DNA from: Rosa chinensis
Lineage: Eukaryota; Streptophyta; Magnoliopsida; Rosales; Rosaceae
Assembly (NCBI RefSeq): GCF_002994745.2
Contig: NW_020126823.1
Location: 62,001-126,000 of the forward strand
Direction of reading: 5' to 3'
DNA length: 64,000 nucleotides
Below, one piece after another: positions 57,646-64,000 of this stretch. The notes beneath the pieces were generated by a model. That model saw nothing but the letters and a program-made list of their open reading frames with translations, did no database searches and had not been told where the DNA came from. Within the stretch, counting starts at the first letter, position 1, and the number at the start of each line of letters is the position of its first letter. The position numbers and the translations under genes were made by a program.

Positions 57646-59211
57646 TCAGTTGGTGGAACCTTCAAAGCTTCCCTTTGGGTTTGGAATTGTGTTGCTCGGA
57701 AGCTTACCACTCTCTTGAAACTTGGTCATGAAGTCCACCACTTGTCCCATTTGCTTCTTGAGCTCTGCAATGTCCTTGGCATTGGTCTGTTGTCCTTGAA
57801 GCAAAGTCTGTGTGGCACTAGTCAATGCCTGAGTAGAATTAGTCAATGCCTCTATCGTCTTATCATAGTGAGAATTGGGATTCCCTACATTGTGTTGAGG
57901 AGGCATGTAAGGTCTTTGATAGGGAGGTCCTTGAGGACGTTGGAAACTGCCACCAAGAGGGTTCTGAACATTTTCATTGTTGGTCCACTTGAAGTTGGGG
58001 TGGTCCCTCCATCCAGGGTTATAGGTATTCGAATATGGATCATACCTTGGACGTGGGGGACCCCCTTGGTTCCCTTGATAGCCTCCTATAGCATTCACAG
58101 ACTCCCAACCACCATTCTCACTCAGTTGAGGACATTGATCCGTAGGATGTCCTTGAGTAAAGCATACCCCACAAGCAGAGGGTCCTCCATGGCCTTGAGT
58201 AGTCGCCACCTTGTTCACAAGAAGGGTGAGTTTGCTCAATTGATCCGCAATGGCAGGACTAGTGCTCACCTCATTTACCCTACGAGTGGGTTGTCTCACA
58301 CCCTCATACTGTTGGGAGTTTAGGGCACGATTAGCTATAAGTTCCTTCCCAACTGCAGGTGACTTATCCACAAAAGCTCCACCAGCTGCAGCATCCAACA
58401 TTTGCCTTTCCAAAGGTAAGAGTCCTTCGTAGAAACATGTAAGTAGGGTCTCATCCTTCATCTGATGTTGAGGACATTGTGCAAGTAAGGAATTGAACCT
58501 CTCATAGTAGGCAGCATAGGACTCATCATGAGCTTGCTCTATTCCACTGAGCTTCTTTCTGAGTGTAATGACCTTAGAAGCTGGGAAGTATTTTTCCAAG
58601 AAGGCCTTTCTCATTGTTTCCCATGACGTGATACGTCCTGCAGGAAGTTCATATAGCCAACCCTTGGCTCTATCAGCTAGAGAGAATGGAAATGCTCTCA
58701 TCTTAAGAAGGTTCTCATCTGCTCCTTGTGGTTGCATGTTTGCACAAACAGATTGGAATTCTCGTACGTGCTTATTAGCATCCTCCATATTAAGTCCATG
58801 GAAGATAGGGAGCTTGTGCAACAATCCACTCTTAAGCTCAAACTCTGCCTGTCTTCCAGCTGCAGGGGCAGGGTATACTATGCCTGTAGGGGGTCCTCCT
58901 TCAACAGTTGCGGTGGAGAGTTCCCTAATAGATGCCATTCTCTCTTCCCTGACTTCTTCAGGTGGTGGTGAAGGTGGTGGTGTAGAGTTGGACGAAATCA
59001 CAGGTGAAGGTGAACGTGAGGGAGGAGATGGACTTGGTGTAGGTGATGTAGACTCCTCAGAACAGTAGGTCCTCTTCCCTTGCTCGTTAAATGTGTACTC
59101 TTTGTATGTTGAAGGAGAAGGGCTTGTGAACTCAAGGAGTGAAGGACCCTTCAAACGAGCGAGCCTTGCTTCAATTTCCTTTATTGTAGATGGTCTAAAA
59201 GGCTCGGTCAT
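57646..59211 (-). CDS. gag: Gag protein of element H
   Basis: 521 residues, intact. Same order as the D gag: Ser/Pro-rich linker (about 50-90), capsid-like region (about 130-296), zinc knuckle CX2CX4HX4C (from about C347), Asn/Pro/Gln-rich tail ending GSFEGSTN. The N-terminal half follows B more closely than D ([21 protein letters not shown]), but the C-terminal half is almost identical to D. It therefore looks like a recombinant join near residue 297. Preceded on the minus strand by the same six-codon ORF (59215 down to 59195). Confidence 0.92.
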   Translation of the reverse strand: MTEPFRPSTIKEIEARLARLKGPSLLEFTSPSPSTYKEYTFNEQGKRTYCSEESTSPTPSPSPPSRSPSPVISSNSTPPPSPPPEEVREERMASIRELSTATVEGGPPTGIVYPAPAAGRQAEFELKSGLLHKLPIFHGLNMEDANKHVREFQSVCANMQPQGADENLLKMRAFPFSLADRAKGWLYELPAGRITSWETMRKAFLEKYFPASKVITLRKKLSGIEQAHDESYAAYYERFNSLLAQCPQHQMKDETLLTCFYEGLLPLERQMLDAAAGGAFVDKSPAVGKELIANRALNSQQYEGVRQPTRRVNEVSTSPAIADQLSKLTLLVNKVATTQGHGGPSACGVCFTQGHPTDQCPQLSENGGWESVNAIGGYQGNQGGPPRPRYDPYSNTYNPGWRDHPNFKWTNNENVQNPLGGSFQRPQGPPYQRPYMPPQHNVGNPNSHYDKTIEALTNSTQALTSATQTLLQGQQTNAKDIAELKKQMGQVVDFMTKFQESGKLPSNTIPNPKGSFEGSTN

Positions 59212-59215
59212 TCAT

Positions 59216-59691
59216 AGGATTCCTGAACATCATCAAAATTCACAGAAGTTAGCAAAGTATAAAGTAAACTAATTACAAATTAATGGTTTATACATCAACG
59301 TTACTATTCACGAGTCACTATTCACAAGTTACTATTCACGACTTTACTATTTATGATTTAAACAAGTATAAATAGAGTATAAATTACAAACTATCCACAA
59401 TCTTTTCACAAATAAACCACGTAAGAAATTTATACAAGTATAAAATGTACAAAACAACACAATTTACAAGAGGAGGTTATGTTCAAGTATCTTATTATCT
59501 TTACAAAATAAAGTTAATATCTCAGTTGATTACAAGTTGTAAGTCGAGCCCAATAGAAACCACTACTATTGGTGAGATACGATCTAGGGATAGTCGCCTA
59601 GACATAAGTCGCTTTCCTTTGTTTCAGAAGGCTAGATGGCCAGATTAAGAGGTAAGTGAGAGGGAGGACTCATTTTGGTGACACTACGGAG
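59216..59691 (-). other. Leader of element H (gag-proximal part)
   Basis: Complement of the B/D leader: 3' splice-like CAG before gag, GTTAGCAAAG (complement of the CTAAC motif), short GTGAATAGTGAC-type repeats at about 59300-59350, and part of module 2 (about 59540-59691). Broken at CGGAG by element I. Confidence 0.72.
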
Positions 59692-62046
59692 TGATAGGAG
59701 CATTTTAATGCGACGTTTTAACTGCATTTCCCTACACTTTTCTGCGCCATTTCCTTGAAAAATCCCTGTTTGGGAAAGTTTCCATTCTTTGATTGGGAAA
59801 GTTCCTTATTGTAGAAAGTTTCCATTTTTGTCTTCATTTTTTCATTTCTCATTTCTCATTTCTCATTTTTCATTTCTCATTTCTGGAAAGTTTCTATTTT
59901 TCATTTTTAGTAAGTTTCTATTTTCATTTTTTAGAAAGTTTCTATTTTAAGTATAGTTTCTATTTTCAGGACCTCCGAGCTAGAAAGTGGAAATGAACGC
60001 ACGAATGGAAAGAGGAGCTTGCGAACATCAAGACGAACGAACATGAGAGAAAATGGCCCACACATTTGAGCAGAAATGAAGAAACAAGCTTTCCTAGTCC
60101 AACCAGGAAATCCTACAAAATGGAGGAAGGCTTCCCTAGCAAGTTTCCAACGCAACCATGAAAAAGAAATGGAAAAATATTGTGTTTTGCGTTGGAAAAT
60201 GAGAAGGCTTGAAGATGAAGCAACGAGGCCCAAGAACTCTTTGGATTTTCGGCAAATTGGATAAAGGCCCATCAAAGCCCATGACATTAGGGTTTGTGAC
60301 GCAAACCCTAACCCTTAAGATTGTTGTTGCCGTGAATTTGTAAGAGAGAAACAAGGAGGTGGCGTCCAAGAAAATCAGAAATTAAAAGGAGATTTTCTAG
60401 GGTTATTTTTATGGAAATAAATCAAGAGATAAAACCCTAGAAGACCTAGCCGTCCAAGCCAAGAGGAAAACAAGGGGATGCCGTGCAAACCCTAGGGAAT
60501 TCGGCAAAAGATAAGGAAGAGAAAAACTAGGGTTTTGCCGTGAGGAAAAATCAGAAAAAATAAAGAGATTTCGTGGAGATTTCTTAGGGAGCTTTTAAAG
60601 GAAAGAGAATATGTGTTGAACACAAAAAGCTCTCAAAGGAGTCTAGGTTCGTCCCCCTTTATTCTCTAAGTATATTGTTGCCGAAATTGGTGAAGGAAAT
60701 CAGAAAATATCTATATATATTTCGGCAAGATTATTTAGGGAATTTATATTGGAATTTTGTGATTGGTTGCACCACCTCATAGGGCTTATGTGGCACGAAA
60801 TCATTGGAGAAAATTATGTGGAGGAAGCAAGAGATTGCCGTGAGCTTTGCTAGGGTTGTGGACGGATTGAAGACCTAGAAGCCGTCCCCTATATATTCCT
60901 CTCTTCTCTCAACGTCAAGGGTTCCGAAAATTCCACACTTTTGCGTTTATACTTTGAGAAAATAATTCAGAAATCTCTCTAGCCTAGCCGTGTTCTTCTC
61001 CATCCTCTAGGGCAACCACGAAGTTCAAGCAAGGCCAAGGAAGAAGAAGACAAGCCGTGCACACCATCCACCCTCCACCTTGAAGATTGCTTTCGAAATT
61101 CAAGAGACCACATCATTACTTCATTCATCTCATCTTCATCACGGTGTAATCCGATTCTCCTTGTACCTTTGCTTTGTATTTTCGTTGGTTTTGCCTTAGT
61201 TGACACATATGTATGAACAAGTATTGTTTTCTGAAATTTTATGATGAATTGTTAATTTTCAGATTCATATATTGCGATTTATGGTTGCTTTTGTGTGAGT
61301 GTTTGATTAAATTTGCATGATAGAAATCTTTTGTATGATTATCTTGAATGGTTCGAAACATTTAGGGTTTTTATGTGAATGTTGCTACGAATTTGAGAAC
61401 ATGAATCAACTTTTTGGTTTTGTGTTCTTGAATCGATAAGTAGTAAAGGTTTTGTACAAAAACCGAATTTAATCAAAGAAGATTGCAATTAGGTGGACTT
61501 TTTCATACTAAGTTGCACATTTGAGTTGATAGCCTTTCTAGGTGTTTATTGCGTTAAACATGACATGATTGACTAGCTTTCTAGGGCTTGATTGCATGTT
61601 TGATAGAATTAATCTAGGTGCTTTCGCTTAGGTTAATTAGCATTGAAAGTAAAATATGGGAAATTGTTTGCTTTTGAACGTTTCACATGATCAACTCCTC
61701 TTGCATGACTATGATGAACAATGATGAACTTGAATTAATTTTAATCATGAGTTTCGACTTTGATCTTTGTTCTTGCATTCTATTTGTATTTTTATGTTTT
61801 TGCATTTTAATTATTTAGGTAACTTAGATTTTATTTTCGGAAATTAAAACCAAAAACCAAAAACTCCCCCCTTTTCGTAAATATGTCTATATTTTGTAAA
61901 TATTATACTTTGTTTTAATTTTAATTGTTTAATTGTTTGACAATGACAGGTGTACCCTCAATCCCCGGAATAGAACGATCCCTATTTACTTTATACTACT
62001 AATGACATTTCAGGGTTAAATTGGTCGCTTCCCAAAAGCGATATCA
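59692..62046 (+). repeat. 5' LTR of element I (2355 bp)
   Basis: TGATAGGAGC to GCGATATCA. U3 carries GAAAGTTTC-type repeats and an expanded TTTCTCA run (about 59835-59885). TATA box TATATAT at 60890-60896. U5 CAATCCCCGG at about 61960. Terminal hairpin GTCGCTT (62024-62030) with AAGCGAT (62036-62042), one G-U pair. Confidence 0.9.
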
Positions 62047-62052
62047 ATTTTT

Positions 62053-62070
62053 TGGCGCCGTTGCCGGGGA
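62053..62070 (+). other. Primer-binding site (tRNA-Asp), element I
   Basis: TGGCGCCGTTGCCGGGGA with a 6-nt spacer, one T more than in the other elements. Confidence 0.92.
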
Positions 62071-62829
62071 TTGAAAAATCATTTGTCACTTTGTGAATAA
62101 TATGTGTTTTGTTTATATTGTGACCAAAAAAAAAAAAAAAAAAATTACTTGTTAATTATTTTGTTTATAATTGTCGAAAATTAGTTAATTAATTACTTAG
62201 GTTGTTATTTATATTATTGAATACGAATTTTAATTGTGAGTTGTAAATTAAAGAAGGAATAGGTGAAGTCGTGTTTATTAATATTGGCCTAAACCCCTTA
62301 TTGGTACCTAGTCCAGGTCCCTTAAGGTTGAGGGCGGCTTTTATTAACATTCATTGAACTGTCTTCACACTTAGGACCTTTTATATCCAAGTAAGTATAG
62401 CCTATGTGGGATGGTGTCTAGGAAGGGGACAACGCTCATGACTGGTTCTTGGATTCAGAAGTGCTTACAAATGGGCGTAAACCTCAATGAGGGAGTAGCC
62501 TATGCCAAAATGGATCCTACCTCTCGTGGTCGCCCTCCCCTACCTGGCCATTTCAGTAAGGTTGCCCAAAGGATGTAGGAGGGACTTAGTGTCTTGACGA
62601 TTATACTTGGGCCGCACGTCCACTTGATTTACCGCTTGGAATTTAATTCGAAATCAATGGTATTTATAACAAAATAAAATGTTGTGATGCACCTAAGGTA
62701 TATTGGATTAAACATAGTCTTGAAAAGGGTAACTGTTTCAGTCCCATTGCACATCGAGACTCCCTGTTCCCGTACCTAAGTGTTGAAAATAATTGTGAAG
62801 AAAAAGAAAGAATGTAAATCATTGTACTT

Positions 62830-62901
<72 letters not shown>

Positions 62902-63720
62902 TAGATGTGAATAGTGACGTTTGTGGGCAATTTGTGTGAAAGTTTTGTGTAAATTGTGTCTAATCTTGTTAAACAAAAGGAAATGTAAAGAATTAATTGT
63001 AAATATTGTTAAGTCCTTAATTGTTATAAGTGTGTAAAATCGTATGAGTAGATAAGGGCCCTTTTGTTAATATTGACCTTAACCCTTCATTAGTGCCTTT
63101 CTAAGGTCTTATGAGGTTGAGGGCGGCTTTTATTAACATTTGGAGGACTGTCTAACACATGAGTTCTTTTCAAGCTGAGTAAGGGGCATATAGGTGGTGT
63201 CTTAGGTTGAGACCCTGGGTGATGGGTTCAATTGGATCTCAGAGATACTATAGACCGTGCGTAAACCACAATGTGGGAGTAGCCAATAGGGGCCTAAACC
63301 TCAATGAGGGAGTAGCCTCCGTAGTGTCACCAAAATGAGTCCTTCCTCTCACTTACCTCTTAATCTCGCCATCTAGCCTTCTGAAACAAAGGGAAGTGAC
63401 TTATGTCTAGGCGATTATCCCTAGATCGTATCTCACCAATAGTAGTGGTTTCTATTGGGCTCGACTTACAACTTGTAATCAATTGAGATATTAACTTTAT
63501 TTTGTAAAGATAATAAGATACTTGAACATAACCTCCACTTGTAAATTGTGTTGTTTTGTACATTTTACACTTGTATAAATCATAAATAGTAAAGTCGTGA
63601 ATAGTAACTTGTGAATAGTGACTCGTGAATAGTAAGGTTGATGTATAAATCACTAATTTGTAATTAACTCACTTTATACTTTGCTAACTTCTTTGAATTT
63701 TGATGATGTTCAGGATTCCT
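62071..63720 (+). other. Untranslated leader of element I, two modules
   Basis: Module 1 about 62253-62622 with GTAAGTATAG at 62391, module 2 about 63047-63460. A tract at 62126-62144 and a long A run (62831-62870) followed by (TAA)n to about 62901. CTAAC and TTCAG precede the ATGAATG start context. Confidence 0.72.
62831..62901 (+). repeat. Poly-A and (TAA)n microsatellite
   Basis: About 40 A residues followed by about ten TAA/AAT units at the place where the other elements have a shorter A tract between leader modules. Confidence 0.9.
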
Positions 63721-63724
63721 ATGA

Positions 63725-64000
63725 ATGACCGAGCCTTTTAGATCCTCTACAATAAAGGAAATCGAAGCAAGGCTCGCTCGTTTGAAGGGTCCTTCACTCC
63801 TTGAGTTTACAAGCCCTTCTCCTTCAACATACAAAGGGTACACATTTAACGAGCAAGGAAAGAGGACCTACTGTTCTGAGGAGTCTACATCACCTACACC
63901 GAGTCCATCTCCTCCCTCACGTTCACCTTCACCTGTGATTTCGTCCAACTCTACACCACCACCTTCACCACCACCTAAAGAAGTCGAAGAAGAGAGAATG
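63725..64000 (+). CDS. gag: Gag protein of element I (5' part)
   Basis: 92 codons open to the window edge. Same N-terminus (MTEPFR) as B, D and H and the same Ser/Pro-rich linker, with a few replacements (one in place of the Pro at residue 7, and YKGY). Start chosen by homology. The six-codon ORF at 63721-63741 overlaps it. The capsid region would follow outside the window. Confidence 0.88.
   Translation, partial: MTEPFRSSTIKEIEARLARLKGPSLLEFTSPSPSTYKGYTFNEQGKRTYCSEESTSPTPSPSPPSRSPSPVISSNSTPPPSPPPKEVEEERM

Larger units (their letters stand above)
46325..64000 (-). mobile_element. Element H: gag-only LTR retrotransposon, minus strand, 5' end off-window
   Basis: 3' LTR at 46325-48525 plus 55578-55662 (about 2286 bp without element G), then PPT, 3' untranslated region, gag (57646-59211) and part of the leader to 59691, where element I is inserted. 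The rest of the leader, PBS and 5' LTR lie beyond the window. Same gag-only structure and same 3' gag junction as D, so both belong to one defined subfamily. Confidence 0.87.
59692..64000 (+). mobile_element. Element I: LTR retrotransposon with gag, 3' part off-window
   Basis: 5' LTR (59692-62046), PBS, both leader modules and the start of gag. Inserted in the leader of H after CGGAG (59687-59691, the presumed TSD). Whether it is gag-only or gag-pol cannot be decided from this window. Confidence 0.87.

Noticed and set aside
57601..58323. 240-codon + strand ORF, also present opposite D gag
   Set aside because: Antisense shadow of the gag C-terminal half. No domain, start or context supports it.
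1..64000. CRISPR, tRNA, rRNA or host protein genes
   Set aside because: No spaced identical repeats, tRNA cloverleaf, rRNA core or non-retroelement ORF could be supported. The tRNA-like matches are PBS and U5 motifs.

Overview
This window is repeat DNA from a plant nuclear genome, probably an angiosperm. I find no host gene, tRNA, rRNA or CRISPR array. Essentially every base can be assigned to one superfamily of Ty3/gypsy LTR retrotransposons. The evidence is LTRs starting TGATAGGAGC and ending in CA, 5-bp target-site duplications (TSDs), an 18-nt primer-binding site (PBS) complementary to the 3' end of tRNA-Asp, a GTGTGGGGGAATT polypurine tract (PPT), and a Gag-Pro-RT-RNaseH-Integrase polyprotein with no chromodomain and one RNase H. 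This fits an Athila/Calypso-like lineage, but no env-like ORF is present.

Layout: the elements are nested inside one another. I name them A to I. Outer element E (+) is seen as LTR pieces at 21875-22087 and 40338-42586, then PBS, leader and a broken gag to about 43836. Two elements sit inside the E LTR. Element B (+, to 21874; its 5' end is off-window) carries the only long polyprotein (8300-13921). Its 5' LTR is split by element A (1-5316, no coding region). Its 3' LTR is split by two solo LTRs (16258-17941 on +, 19818-21749 on -). Element C (22088-40337, no coding region) is split in its leader by element D (24861-34706, gag only). At about 43836 E is joined to an inverted gag-protease fragment, F (minus, to 46324). 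F is interrupted by element H (minus, gag only, 46325 to beyond 64000). H's 3' LTR holds element G (48526-55572, no coding region) and its leader holds element I (59692 to beyond the window, gag 5' end visible). Both-sided 5-bp TSDs could be read for six insertions: CCAGG, TAATT, ATATG, GTCTC, GAAAC, plus a one-sided AAATT for A that the intact LTR copy confirms.

How the parts work together: three element classes share the same LTRs, PBS, leader, 3' untranslated region and PPT. They are gag-pol (B, probably F), gag-only (D, H; TR-GAG type) and coding-free (A, C, G; LARD type). The two reduced classes must be mobilised by enzymes from a gag-pol relative. B itself cannot be that helper: its reading frame is open but the RT catalytic box is missing. 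Two gag-only LTRs are identical as far as I can read and C's differ by about two positions, so mobilisation has been recent.

Most interesting signals: (1) a hairpin spanning the LTR/PBS junction whose inner stem differs in sequence between subfamilies but still pairs; (2) a U5 11-mer complementary to the PBS; (3) twin hairpins just after the stop codon, also with a compensatory change; (4) a six-codon upstream ORF overlapping the gag start in two diverged families; (5) a plausible leader intron ending just before gag; (6) a duplicated leader module and a triplicated PPT-like motif kept even in coding-free copies.
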